The translations under genes and the position numbers were made by a program. From the NCBI GenBank assembly GCA_035693025.1, contig DASSHI010000012.1, positions 62,001-126,000 of the forward strand: a stretch of DNA of 64,000 bases, in the 5' to 3' direction. The stretch comes from VRUE01 sp035693025. GTDB taxonomy: Bacteria > Actinomycetota > Thermoleophilia > Solirubrobacterales > 70-9. Of the stretch, positions 27,159 to 35,817 are shown in pieces. Every line of letters begins with the position of its first letter. Positions within the stretch are counted from its first letter, which is position 1. Under the pieces are notes generated by a model, which saw only the letters and a list, made by a program, of their open reading frames with translations, made no database searches and was not told where the DNA came from.

Positions 27159-28453
27159 CCGGGCCGAAGCCCCCGGTTTTCGCCGCTACGGGCCTTCCCG
27201 ATCGACGAGATTCCCTCGGCGATCGTGAGCGCCCCGTCGCTGCGGCCCAGCGCGACCGCCATCGCCGCCGCGCCTGCCTCCAGCGTCGGATCGTCGAGCG
27301 CCGCGGCGATCGCTCTCCGCAACCTCGCCGCCGAGGATCTCTTGCTGACCCGCACGCCCGCTCCGGCGGCGACCACCCGGGCGGCGTTGTCGGGCTGATC
27401 CCGGCCGTCCGGGACGCAGACGAGCGGTACCCCCTCGGCCAGGGCGGCGTTGATCGTCTGCCAGCCGGCGTGAGTCACCATGAGCGCGGCGTGGGGAAGG
27501 ACGGCGCGGTGCGCGACGTAGTCGACAGCGCATGCGTTCGGCGGTAGGGCCAGTTCCTCACTTACCAGCGCCGGGCCCTTCGTCAGCAGCGCTCGTACCG
27601 GCAGGCCGCCGACCGCGTCGAGGACTCGCTGCGCCAACTGACCCTGGTTCATGTAGCTGGTCGAGAAGCTGACGACGACAAGCGGGTCGGTGTTCGTTTC
27701 CGGCCAGGGTGCGTGCCACTCGTTGGAATAGGGCTCGAAGGCCGGGCCGACGTAGTGGACGTTGGCGGGCAGCTCGCCGCGGCTGGAGAAGTCGAGCTCT
27801 GCCGCGGTCATTACGTAGATCGCATCGGCCCCGAGCAGCTGCTCCTCCCAGGCCCTTAGAGGCGCAAGCCCGTGCGCCGTCCGGACACGGTTCAGGCGCG
27901 GCAGGCCGGCCGCGGAGAAACGGGCGAAGGTGCGGTTGAGGAGACGATTGCGCGCCGTGCCCAGCGGTCCGTTCATCCAACCGACGCCGCTGAACAGCGG
28001 CGGCGCCCCCGCCACCGGCAGCGGGTAGGGGCAGTGGACCAGCGCCACCGACGGCACCCCGGCGCGCTCGGCGGCAACCGCAGCGCCGCTCAGCATCCAG
28101 TCGAAGAGGATCACGTCGGCGGGGTCGGTCTCCAGCAGGGCGACGCATTCCTCGCTGATCGGCCCCAGGAAGTCGAGCAGAGCGTGCTTGCGCAGCCGGA
28201 TCCCGGCCGTGAACTTGCTCCGGGCTTCCCAGTCACGCAGGGTGTCGGTCTCTCGCCGGCTGATGTCGAAGTTGGGGACCGCGCGCTCGATCGGGATGAA
28301 CTCCGCGCCCGTCGCCTCGATCCTCGGCCGCGCCGCCCGATGCGCCAGCACCCGCACCTCGTGACCGTGCTCGAGCAGCTTGCGGGTGACCGCGAGCTGG
28401 GGCGGCGCGTTGCCGCTGAAGGCCATCAACGTCTGCAGGACTCGCACGATCAT
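27155..28453 (-). CDS. GT1 glycosyltransferase (UGT/MGT family)
   Basis: 432 residues, GT-B fold. N-terminal acceptor domain QTLMAFSGNAPPQLAVTRKLLEHG and GHEVRVLAHRAARPRIEATG; donor domain with VVVSFSTSYMNQGQL, LPHAALMVTHAGWQTINAALAEGVPLVCVPDGRDQPDNA, matching the nucleotide-sugar signature of macrolide-type glycosyltransferases (HXG...P...DQ). Likely glycosylates a small molecule. It is transcribed divergently from a TetR regulator across only 20 bp containing a palindrome, so it is probably that regulator's target. Confidence 0.9.
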   Translation of the reverse strand: MIVRVLQTLMAFSGNAPPQLAVTRKLLEHGHEVRVLAHRAARPRIEATGAEFIPIERAVPNFDISRRETDTLRDWEARSKFTAGIRLRKHALLDFLGPISEECVALLETDPADVILFDWMLSGAAVAAERAGVPSVALVHCPYPLPVAGAPPLFSGVGWMNGPLGTARNRLLNRTFARFSAAGLPRLNRVRTAHGLAPLRAWEEQLLGADAIYVMTAAELDFSSRGELPANVHYVGPAFEPYSNEWHAPWPETNTDPLVVVSFSTSYMNQGQLAQRVLDAVGGLPVRALLTKGPALVSEELALPPNACAVDYVAHRAVLPHAALMVTHAGWQTINAALAEGVPLVCVPDGRDQPDNAARVVAAGAGVRVSKRSSAARLRRAIAAALDDPTLEAGAAAMAVALGRSDGALTIAEGISSIGKARSGENRGLRPG

Positions 28454-28476
28454 TTAATTTTAGCTAAGATCAAATG
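28451..28476. promoter_or_regulatory. 26-bp palindrome spanning both divergent start codons
   Basis: Centred on TTAGCTAA, the palindrome runs from the CAT of the minus-strand glycosyltransferase start to the ATG of the plus-strand TetR gene, with only two mismatched base pairs. The 20-bp gap leaves no room for leaders, so promoters and operator must coincide. A TetR dimer here would block both genes. Confidence 0.75.
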
Positions 28477-29115
28477 AATATGGCGAGCGCACAGAAGTCG
28501 AGGCGTGAGGAAGCGAAACGCCCTTACCGGATGTCGGCCCGCGCAAAAGCCGCCGCCGCGACCCGCGAGCGCCTGGTCGCCGCGGCGTGGCGACGCTTCG
28601 CGACGCTTCCCTACGAGAGCGTCCACCTGCGCGACGTGGCCGCGGAGGCGGGAGTGACGGCGCAGACGCTGCACCTGCGCTTCGGCTCCAAGGAGGAGCT
28701 CTTCACCGCCGCCTTCACCTGGTGGGGCCTGCGCGAAATCGCCACCCGCGAGGAGGCGCCGGTCGGGCGTGTCCCCGAGGCGATCGCCAACATCTTCGAT
28801 CACTACGAGTCCCAGGGCCCCGCGGTGCTGCGCATGCTCTCCCAGGAGGAGCGGATCCCCGCCGTCCGCGAGATGACCGAGGCTGGGCGCGCCTACCATC
28901 GCGCCTGGGTGGAGAAGACCTTTGCGCCCCTCCTGTCTGGTCTGACGGGCGCCGCGCGAGAGCGCCGTCTAGCGGCGATCGTCCTCGCCACCGACGTCCT
29001 CGCCTGGAAGCTGCTGCGCCAGGACATGCGAATCGAGCGCGATGAGGCCGAACGGATCGTCGCCGAAATGGTCGGGGCAGCCCCGACCGCGAAAGGGGTG
29101 GGGCATGAGACGTGA
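28474..29115 (+). CDS. TetR/AcrR family transcriptional regulator
   Basis: 213 residues from ATG 28474. The N-terminal HTH (about 20-70) reads ATRERLVAAAWRRFATLPYESVHLRDVAAEAGVTAQTL...FGSKEELF, the standard TetR helix-turn-helix. The ligand domain has no recognisable ligand signature. Upstream lies the palindromic operator candidate shared with the glycosyltransferase gene; downstream the SnoaL-like gene overlaps by 11 bp. It resembles the second TetR protein at 63 kb, which also adjoins a GT1 gene. Confidence 0.9.
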   Translation: MNMASAQKSRREEAKRPYRMSARAKAAAATRERLVAAAWRRFATLPYESVHLRDVAAEAGVTAQTLHLRFGSKEELFTAAFTWWGLREIATREEAPVGRVPEAIANIFDHYESQGPAVLRMLSQEERIPAVREMTEAGRAYHRAWVEKTFAPLLSGLTGAARERRLAAIVLATDVLAWKLLRQDMRIERDEAERIVAEMVGAAPTAKGVGHET

Positions 29116-29644
29116 GATCGACGCAGGTCCGAGGGGCCTCGACGTGGAGTTCCTCGACGAGTGGAGCAGCCGCTGGCTCGCGGCCTGGAACGCCCAGGAG
29201 GTCGACGCGATCGTCGCGATGTGCGACGAGGATCTCGAGCTCGACGACCCGGCTCTGCCCGCGGCGCTGCACGGCAAGGACGGAATCCGCGCCTTCGCGG
29301 TCGACACCTTCGCGACCTTCCCCGATTTGCGGCTGGAGGCGCTGGAGCCGCCCTGCCCCTCACGCCGGGGCGCCGGAGCATGGTTCCCCTACCGGATGAC
29401 CGGGACGATGAGCGGCCACTGGGGCCCACTCGACATCGCTCCCACCGGCGCGAGCATCGATTTCCGCGGCGTCACCGAGTGGCGCTTTCGCGGCGCTCTG
29501 CTTGTCCTCTGGGACACCGTCTACGACAATCTCGAGGGCGCCCGGCAAATGGGGATCGTGCCGCGGCAGGGGAGCCGCGGTGACCGGCTCTTCTCCAAGC
29601 TCCAGCATCTGCGGGCTCCTGCCCAGCGGCGCGCCAACGCCTGA
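29105..29644 (+). CDS. SnoaL-like / NTF2-fold protein
   Basis: 179 residues from ATG 29105, inside the end of the TetR gene (11-bp overlap). NTF2/SnoaL pattern: WLAAWNAQEVDAIVAMCDEDLELDDPALPAALHGKDGIRAFAVDTF then TGASIDFRGVTEWRFRGALLVLWDTVYDNLE. SnoaL-like proteins include polyketide cyclases and hydratases. With the TetR and glycosyltransferase it may form a small-molecule modification cassette; the activity is not assignable from sequence. Confidence 0.8.
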   Translation: MRREIDAGPRGLDVEFLDEWSSRWLAAWNAQEVDAIVAMCDEDLELDDPALPAALHGKDGIRAFAVDTFATFPDLRLEALEPPCPSRRGAGAWFPYRMTGTMSGHWGPLDIAPTGASIDFRGVTEWRFRGALLVLWDTVYDNLEGARQMGIVPRQGSRGDRLFSKLQHLRAPAQRRANA

Positions 29645-29669
29645 GCCCGTCCGGCGGCGAGTCGAGGGG

Positions 29670-30818
29670 CTACTGGACGACCGGCAGCGGGATGCCGCCC
29701 ACGGGCGGCGCTTCGGCCGGGGCCGGAGTCGCCTGCAGGACGGGCAGCTCCTGCGGGGTGGCGGCGACGATGCCGCGGGCGGCCTGACGGATCGCCTGCG
29801 ACGCCGGAGCGTCCGGTTCGTCGGTGACGAGCGGGGAGCCCTCGTCGGCGTGCTCGCGCAGCGCCTCCGAAAGGGGAACCTTGCCCAGCAGCGGGATGTC
29901 GAGCTCGTCGGCGAGCAGCTGGCCGCCGCCCTCGCCGAAGATCGTGAAGCGCTCGCCGTCGGGAGTGGTGAAGCCGGACATGTTCTCGATCGCGCCGAGC
30001 AGCTCGAGGTCGAACTTCTTCGCCATGTCGGCGGCGCGCTTGGCGACCGTCTGAGCGGCCGGCTGCGGCGTCGTGACCAGCACGAACTTGGCCTGGGGCA
30101 GTAGCTGGGAGAGCGTCATCGCGACGTCGCCGGTCCCGGGCGGCAGGTCGAGCAGCAGATACTCGAGCTCGCCCCAGGCGACGTCCTCGAGGAATTGCTG
30201 GATCGCCTTGTGCAGCATCGGTCCGCGCCAGACGACGGCCGAGTTCTCCTCGACGAAGAAGCCGATCGACATCACCTTCACCCCGCCGGCCCCCTCCAGC
30301 GGCAGGATCTTGCGCTCGGCGTCGACCTCGGGTTTGCGGTTGACGCCGAGCATGCGCGGCATCGAGTAGCCGTAGACGTCGCAGTCGAGGGCGCCGGCCG
30401 AGTGGCCTTCGGCGGTCAGCGCCGCGGCCAGGTTGGCGGTCATCGTCGACTTTCCCACACCCCCCTTGCCGGAGGCGACGCAGATCACGTTCTTCACCTG
30501 GGCGAGCGCGCCCTCGGGCAGCTTGCTGCGGCCGAGGGTCTGCTGCAGGTTGCCTTTCTCGTCGTCGGAGAGCACGTCGAAGCCGACGGCAACCTCAGTC
30601 ACCCCGTCGAGTGCGGAGACCTGCTGGGCGACCGCCTGTTCGAAGTGAGAACGGATCGGGCAGCCGGCGGTCGTCAGCGAGACGACGACCTCGACCCGGC
30701 CACTCTCCTTGATGTCGATCGAGCGGACCATCCCCAGCTCGACGATCGATCGCCGCAGCTCCGGGTCGATGACGGCACGCAGCTTCTCGGTCACTTGGTC
30801 CTGGCTCGGTAGTGGCAT
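29670..30818 (-). CDS. mrp: Mrp/ApbC-type iron-sulfur carrier ATPase
   Basis: 382 residues from ATG 30818 (MPLPSQDQVTEKLRAVIDP); a longer in-frame extension upstream is rejected since the MIP18/DUF59 domain begins here. The N-terminal DUF59 domain (about 8-85) is followed by a ParA-like deviant Walker A CVASGKGGVGKSTMTANLA, LDCDVYGYSMPRMLG, LLLDLPPGTGDVA. The family carries or inserts Fe-S clusters as a dimer. The CXXC sometimes seen near the C-terminus is not evident here. The proline-rich tail (TPAPAEAPPVGG) is an extra. Confidence 0.92.
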   Translation of the reverse strand: MPLPSQDQVTEKLRAVIDPELRRSIVELGMVRSIDIKESGRVEVVVSLTTAGCPIRSHFEQAVAQQVSALDGVTEVAVGFDVLSDDEKGNLQQTLGRSKLPEGALAQVKNVICVASGKGGVGKSTMTANLAAALTAEGHSAGALDCDVYGYSMPRMLGVNRKPEVDAERKILPLEGAGGVKVMSIGFFVEENSAVVWRGPMLHKAIQQFLEDVAWGELEYLLLDLPPGTGDVAMTLSQLLPQAKFVLVTTPQPAAQTVAKRAADMAKKFDLELLGAIENMSGFTTPDGERFTIFGEGGGQLLADELDIPLLGKVPLSEALREHADEGSPLVTDEPDAPASQAIRQAARGIVAATPQELPVLQATPAPAEAPPVGGIPLPVVQ

Positions 30819-30924
30819 ACGGGCATTTTCGCAAAGCGACGCCCCCGACATGCGTCCGCAGGGGGGAGAGATCGAGTTGCTGCGCCCTTGGTCCTCCATC
30901 TGCAAAGCGAGCGAGGGGTGGTCG

Positions 30925-33216
30925 ATGTCGGGAACGCGTGGGATCGGACGGATCGTCGCGATGGGAATCGCGCTGGCCTTGGCGCTGCTGCTGCTGGCGG
31001 CACGGGAGGCGACTGCCGGCAACTATCGGGTGGCGCAATGCGGCTGGAACGTCGGCATCGACGCGAGCTGGGCCGACGACACGGGGGGCGCCAAGTTCCG
31101 CCAGGACGCATCGTGCGGTTTTGGGGCGGAGCACATGAAGAGCTTCACCCAGGGCGGCCCGACCGTCTCCGGCACCCACTTTGCCCGCTGGCGCTGGGAG
31201 GCTCCGGCCGGGACCGGCATCAGCCGCGTCTGGGGCATCTGGTGGCACGCGCTGCACGACGGCATGGAGCAGCGCTTCGGCCCCGGCAACGCCGGCGGTG
31301 GCTTCGATCCGACGTTGACCGCAACGACGACCGACACTACCCAGCGCGACTTCGCGACCGAATTCGGCATCCCGGCGCCCGCGATCGAGGACCGGCTGCT
31401 CTGCGCGCGCACCGCGGACCGCTGGTGCTCGATCGAATCGGAATCGTGGTCGGCCGTCCGCTCGTTGACGATCGACGTGTTCGACGGCTACGCGCCCGTG
31501 CCCGGCAATGCGGGGGCCGATCTGGCGGCCGGCGGTTGGCGTCGCGGGGCGCAGCGGGTCAACTACTGGGACTCCGACGTCGGTGGCGGCGTCCGCTTCA
31601 GCGAAACGCTGCTCGACGGCAACCGCGTCGGCCTCACCGAGTATCCGTGCGCGAAGGCGATGATCGACGGCGAGTGGCGGGCGACGCAGATGCGCCCCTG
31701 TCCGCTCGGCGCCGCCGACGAGGTGACCGTACAGACGACCGACTTCAGCGATGGGCCCCATGCCCTGACCCGTTGCGCAACCGACTTCGCCGGCAACAGC
31801 GCCTGTCTCTTCCCGACCACGGTGCTGATCGACAACAACCCGCCGGCGCACCCGCGCAGCCTCTCCGTCGCCGGCGGCGAGGGATGGCACAGCGTCGACG
31901 ACTTCGACCTCTCCTGGGTCAATCCCGGCCAGGGGCCGGCCAGTCCGATCGGCGGCGCCTATTGGCGGATCACCGGGCCGTCTGGCTACGACACCGGCGT
32001 CAGCTTCGCGGCGGGTCACGAAATCGCCGCCCTCGCCGATCGCAAGCTGCCGCGGCCGGGCATCTATTCCTTCCGCATCTGGCTGCGCGACGAGGCGGGC
32101 AACGCCGACGCGGGGACGGCGATCGAAGTCCCACTGCGCCTCGACGACGTGCCGCCCGCGGTGGCGTTCGAGCCGGTCGCCGAACAGACCTCGGCCGAGC
32201 TGCCTCAGGTCGTGCGTGCCGAAGTGAGCGACGAGCACTCCGGCCCGGCCGGGGGCACGATCGCCTACCGGCGGGTGAGCGCCGAGCAGTGGACCGACCT
32301 GCCGACGAAAATGGAGAACGGCGGCGGGGCGAGCACGAAGCAGCTCGTCGCTGCGGTGCCTGGCGATCTCGAGCCCGGGACCTACGTCTTTCGCGCCGAG
32401 GCGACCGATGGCGCCGGGAATGACGCCACGACCACCCGTTGCGTCGATGGCACAGAGATGGCGCTGCGCAAGCTTCCACCCCCGGTCGCGCCGGCGGGGC
32501 CCGCGGCGCATGGGGAGGCCGGCGGCGGTGGCGGCGAGGGGAGTACCGGGCCTCCGTCGCGCGCCAAGGCCAAGACCCGCCTCTTCGCCAGGCTGCGCTG
32601 GCGCCATCGTCGCGGCCAGCGGGTGACCGTTCCCTTCGGCGCCGGCGCGGCGCTCACCGGCCGCCTGCTCAACGCCGATGGCGCCGGCCTCTCGAGACGC
32701 CGTCTGCGCATCGTCTCGCGTCCATCCCACGGGGCGCTGATGCGGCGCCGCGTGGCAACCGTGCGCACCGGCCGCCACGGCGGCTTCCGCCTGGCGCTGC
32801 CGGCCGGGCCCTCGCGCCACGTCACCGTCGTCTACCCAGGCGAGTCGGGCCTGGCACGGTCGCGTCGTCCGGCGCTGGCGCTGCGTGTGCGTGGTGCGGC
32901 GACGCTCAGCGCCGCCCCGCGGAGCCTGCGCACCGGCCAGTCGGTCCGCCTATGGGGTCGGGTCCGTACCCGCGGCGCGCCGCTGCCACGGCGAGGCAAG
33001 CTGGTCGCGATCCAGTACTACGAGAACGAGGCCCGCCTCTGGCGTCCTGTCCTCGTCACCCGCAGCGACCACAGCGGCCGCTTTCACGCCCGCTACCGCT
33101 TCCGCTATATCGAAGGCACGGCGAAGATCCGCCTGCGCGCCGTCGCCCTCGCCGAGGAGCGCTGGCCCTACGCCCCCGGGGCCTCCCGCTCCGTGCTCGT
33201 GCGGGTCAGTGGGTGA
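30925..33216 (+). CDS. Secreted Ig-like multi-domain surface protein
   Basis: 763 residues from ATG 30925, preceded by GAGGGG. Signal sequence IVAMGIALALALLLLAAREATA. The N-terminal part (about 40-330) with paired cysteines (QCGWNVG, DASCGFG, CARTADRWC) is a domain I do not recognise. Then come Ig/cadherin-like repeats typical of extracellular stalks (IDNNPPAHPRSLSVAGGEGW, FRIWLRDEAGNADAG, YVFRAEATDGAGN) and C-terminal beta repeats rich in Arg and Gly. Probably a cell-surface or adhesive protein. It is divergent from mrp by about 106 bp. Confidence 0.7.
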   Translation: MSGTRGIGRIVAMGIALALALLLLAAREATAGNYRVAQCGWNVGIDASWADDTGGAKFRQDASCGFGAEHMKSFTQGGPTVSGTHFARWRWEAPAGTGISRVWGIWWHALHDGMEQRFGPGNAGGGFDPTLTATTTDTTQRDFATEFGIPAPAIEDRLLCARTADRWCSIESESWSAVRSLTIDVFDGYAPVPGNAGADLAAGGWRRGAQRVNYWDSDVGGGVRFSETLLDGNRVGLTEYPCAKAMIDGEWRATQMRPCPLGAADEVTVQTTDFSDGPHALTRCATDFAGNSACLFPTTVLIDNNPPAHPRSLSVAGGEGWHSVDDFDLSWVNPGQGPASPIGGAYWRITGPSGYDTGVSFAAGHEIAALADRKLPRPGIYSFRIWLRDEAGNADAGTAIEVPLRLDDVPPAVAFEPVAEQTSAELPQVVRAEVSDEHSGPAGGTIAYRRVSAEQWTDLPTKMENGGGASTKQLVAAVPGDLEPGTYVFRAEATDGAGNDATTTRCVDGTEMALRKLPPPVAPAGPAAHGEAGGGGGEGSTGPPSRAKAKTRLFARLRWRHRRGQRVTVPFGAGAALTGRLLNADGAGLSRRRLRIVSRPSHGALMRRRVATVRTGRHGGFRLALPAGPSRHVTVVYPGESGLARSRRPALALRVRGAATLSAAPRSLRTGQSVRLWGRVRTRGAPLPRRGKLVAIQYYENEARLWRPVLVTRSDHSGRFHARYRFRYIEGTAKIRLRAVALAEERWPYAPGASRSVLVRVSG

Positions 33217-33235
33217 TGTGGCTATGGTGGCGACC

Positions 33236-33694
33236 ATGTCACAGGCCACGCTGCACACCAATGCCGGGGAGATCGTGCTCGAACTGCACGACTCCGACGC
33301 CCCGAAGACGGTCGAGAACTTTCGCAAGCTCGCCGCCGACGGCTTCTACGACGGGCTGATCTTCCACCGCGTGATCTCCGACTTCATGATCCAGGGCGGC
33401 TGCCCGGAGGGGACCGGGACCGGCGGCCCCGGCTACACCTTCGAGGACGAGATCAACGAGCACAAGATCGTCCGCGGCGCCCTCGCGATGGCCAACGCCG
33501 GGCCGAACACCAACGGCTCGCAGTTCTTCATCGTCACCACCCAGGCGGCGCCCTGGCTGGACGGGAAGCACACTGTCTTCGGCACGGTCACCTCGGGCAT
33601 GGAGACGGTCGACTCGATCGAGAAGACCGCGACCGACGGCTCGGACCGTCCGCTCGAGGAGCAGAAGATCGAGCGCGTCGAGCTCTCCGACTAG
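33236..33694 (+). CDS. ppi: Peptidyl-prolyl cis-trans isomerase, cyclophilin type
   Basis: 152 residues from ATG 33236, with TATGGT exactly 7 nt upstream and no ribosome-binding site (leaderless). Cyclophilin signature: TVENFRKLAADGFYDGLIFHRVISDFMIQGG with catalytic Arg in FHRV, and MANAGPNTNGSQFFIVT, TPWLDGKHTVFG-like region. No signal peptide, so cytoplasmic. The stop overlaps the stop region of the opposing ion channel gene by 4 bp. Confidence 0.94.
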   Translation: MSQATLHTNAGEIVLELHDSDAPKTVENFRKLAADGFYDGLIFHRVISDFMIQGGCPEGTGTGGPGYTFEDEINEHKIVRGALAMANAGPNTNGSQFFIVTTQAAPWLDGKHTVFGTVTSGMETVDSIEKTATDGSDRPLEEQKIERVELSD

Positions 33695-34392
33695 GGAGCT
33701 TCTCCGCTCCGCTTGGCGCGGCGCCGCAGCAGGCCTTCGCCCGGCCTCCAGAGGCTGACCAGTCCGGCCACCAGGGTCACGAGGAAGATCTGGCCGAGCA
33801 TCATCTCCAGGCCCGAGACCATGCGGCCGACCTGTCCCGCCGGGACCAGGTCGCCGTAGCCGGTCGTGGTCAGCGTGGTGTAGCTGAAGAAGAGGAGGTC
33901 GCTGCCCTTGGCTGCGACCCCAGTGCCGAAGAAGCCGCCGCCTTCGATCCGGTCGATCAGGCCGTAGGTCCAAGTGAAGAGGATGCCGAGCGAGGCGTAG
34001 ACGCTGATCGCGCCGAGGATCGTGCGCGAGGAGACGTTGGCGGAGGTGACGACCCGCCGCAGCACGGCGCCCATCGCAACCGCCAGCAGGCCCATCTCGA
34101 TCACGCTGGCGGCGCTGAGCCAAGGCCGGCCGCCGGTCACGGCCGAGACGGCGGAGAGCAGCACCGCCAGCACCGCGAGTCCCAAGGCCCGCCGGACGAC
34201 GAGCGACCTGACGTGGGAGCTGGTCAGCGCGACCACTGCGGTGGCGCCGGTGGCGAGCGTCAGCAGCACCGCCGGCCAGCCGCGGTTGGAGATCACCGAA
34301 GCGAGCACGTAGGTGGTCAGGACCAGCGCCAGCACCAGCCCGAATGCGTCGCTCGCGCTCTGCGCACGCTGTCGCCACCGATCGCGGTTCAT
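33691..34392 (-). CDS. Two-pore-segment potassium channel family protein
   Basis: 233 residues from ATG 34392 (MNRDRWRQ). An N-terminal set of hydrophobic helices (TTYVLASVI, VLLTLATGATAVVAL, LGLAVLAVLLSAV, VIEMGLLAVAMGAVL, ILGAISVYASLGILF) precedes the pore: FFSYTTLTTTGYGDLVPAGQ, containing the TTGYGD selectivity filter, then an inner helix MMLGQIFLVTLVAGLVSLW. So an Ion_trans_2-type K+ channel without a visible RCK domain. The start was chosen to follow the tRNA gene rather than overlap it. Confidence 0.87.
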   Translation of the reverse strand: MNRDRWRQRAQSASDAFGLVLALVLTTYVLASVISNRGWPAVLLTLATGATAVVALTSSHVRSLVVRRALGLAVLAVLLSAVSAVTGGRPWLSAASVIEMGLLAVAMGAVLRRVVTSANVSSRTILGAISVYASLGILFTWTYGLIDRIEGGGFFGTGVAAKGSDLLFFSYTTLTTTGYGDLVPAGQVGRMVSGLEMMLGQIFLVTLVAGLVSLWRPGEGLLRRRAKRSGEAP

Positions 34393-34460
34393 CCCCGCTA
34401 GTTCGGCCACGTGGACGCCGATCCTGCGCCATAAAGCAAGCCGTTTGGGCCCGGTGTCAG

Positions 34461-34549
34461 CGGAGGGGGTGGGATTCGAACCCACGAGACGCCTTACGAC
34501 GCCTAACGGCTTTCAAGGCCGTCGCATTCAACCGCTCTGCCACCCCTCC
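34461..34549 (-). tRNA. tRNA-Ser (anticodon TGA)
   Basis: Acceptor GGAGGGG pairs with CCCCTCC; anticodon stem ACGGCCTTGAAAGCCGT gives anticodon TGA; long variable arm as in class II serine tRNA; GGTTCGAATCC T-loop. CCA is not encoded. No second copy of its 3' end is seen in the window. Confidence 0.95.
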
Positions 34550-34639
34550 GGGGGTTCAGACGATATGTCGATGCTAGCTGTCGGTTTATGGACGAGAAGG
34601 AATGGAGTAAAAGGGTAGGGCGGTGATTGGATAAAGACA

Positions 34640-35791
34640 ATGCGCCGGCTGCTCGTCCTCGCCTCGATGATGGTCTTCTTCGACGTCGCCTTCTACGCGG
34701 CGATCGCACCGCTGCTCCCGGACTACGTATCCGAGTTCGGCTTGAGCAAGGCCCAGGCGGGGATTCTCGCCGCCTCCTATGCAGTCGGGACTTTGCTCGC
34801 CTCCCTGCCGGCCGGCTTCGTCGCGACGCGGATGGGGCCACGTCGCACGGTGATCGCCGGGCTGCTGCTGCTCGGCATCTCCAGCCTCGTCTTCGGGCTC
34901 GCCGACGACATCGTCCTGCTCGACGCGGCCCGCTTCGTCCAGGGCGTCTCCGGCGCGCTGACCTGGTCCGGCGCGCTGACCTGGTTGATCACGAGCGCTC
35001 CCCCCGAGCGCCGCGGCTCGGTTATCGGTACGGCGCTGGGCACCGCCGTCGCGGGCGCGCTGGTGGGTCCGATCATCGGCGCCGTCGCTGCCGAAGTCGG
35101 CACCGGCGCCGTGTTCGGGGCCGTGTTGGTTATCGCCATAGCGCTTGCCGCCGCCGCGTCGCGCCTGCCCCAGCCGGAGCCTCCCGAGGCGCAGCCGCTG
35201 CGCGAGGTGGGGGCGAGGATGCTCAGCAGGCCGGTGCTCGTCGCGACGGCATTCGTGACCGTGCCCTCGTTGATGTTCGGCGCAGTCGAGGTGCTGGTGC
35301 CGCTGCGCATCGCCGAACTGGGCGGTGGGCACGTCGTCATCGCGGCGGGCTTCATCGCCGCCGCGGCGCTCGAGGCCACGCTTGCCCCGGTCGCCGGACG
35401 CTACTCCGACCGCGTCGGGCGTCGCCTGCCGTTCGTTGTCGGGATCGGGATCTGCGCTTTCTCGATGGTCGGCATCGCGGTGGCCGACGCATTGGGCCCG
35501 GTGCTGGCGGCGTTGATAATCGGCGCGCTCGGTGCCGGGGTCTGCTTCGCGCCGGCACTGACCACGCTCTCGGAGACGGCCGACCTGAGCGGCCTCCACC
35601 AGGGCTTCGCCGCCGGGCTCTCGAACATGGCCTGGGCGGCGGGCCAGGCCTTCGGGGCCATCGTCGGTGGCAGCTTGGCCAGCGTCACCGGCTACGCGAC
35701 GCCGAGCCTCGCCGTCGCTGCGCTGCTCCTGCTCACCTCTGCTTATGCGTATCGCTCGCTCGTGCCGCCGCCGCGACCGGTGGAGACTTGA
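34640..35791 (+). CDS. MFS transporter
   Basis: 383 residues, 12 TM helices. The MFS loop 2-3 motif is present as GFVATRMGPRRTVIAGLLLLG (GXXXXRXGXRR), with the mirrored motif GRYSDRVGRRLPFVVGIG in the second half. Drug/metabolite efflux (MFS_1) subgroup with GTALGTAVAGALVGPIIG in helix 5, the antiporter motif C-like region. Substrate unknown. Not linked by spacing to its neighbours. Confidence 0.88.
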   Translation: MRRLLVLASMMVFFDVAFYAAIAPLLPDYVSEFGLSKAQAGILAASYAVGTLLASLPAGFVATRMGPRRTVIAGLLLLGISSLVFGLADDIVLLDAARFVQGVSGALTWSGALTWLITSAPPERRGSVIGTALGTAVAGALVGPIIGAVAAEVGTGAVFGAVLVIAIALAAAASRLPQPEPPEAQPLREVGARMLSRPVLVATAFVTVPSLMFGAVEVLVPLRIAELGGGHVVIAAGFIAAAALEATLAPVAGRYSDRVGRRLPFVVGIGICAFSMVGIAVADALGPVLAALIIGALGAGVCFAPALTTLSETADLSGLHQGFAAGLSNMAWAAGQAFGAIVGGSLASVTGYATPSLAVAALLLLTSAYAYRSLVPPPRPVET

Positions 35792-35817
35792 GCGCCCGCA
35801 CGCACTAGCTTTAAGGC

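Noticed and set aside
30819..31022. N-terminal extension of mrp by 68 codons
   Set aside because: The DUF59 domain starts at 30818, and the extension overlaps the divergent secreted protein gene.
32885..33235. Long upstream extension of the cyclophilin gene
   Set aside because: Lies inside the Ig-like protein gene; cyclophilin homology begins at 33236.
34461..34549. tRNA-Ser(TGA) as a third attachment site
   Set aside because: No second copy of its 3' end found in the window.
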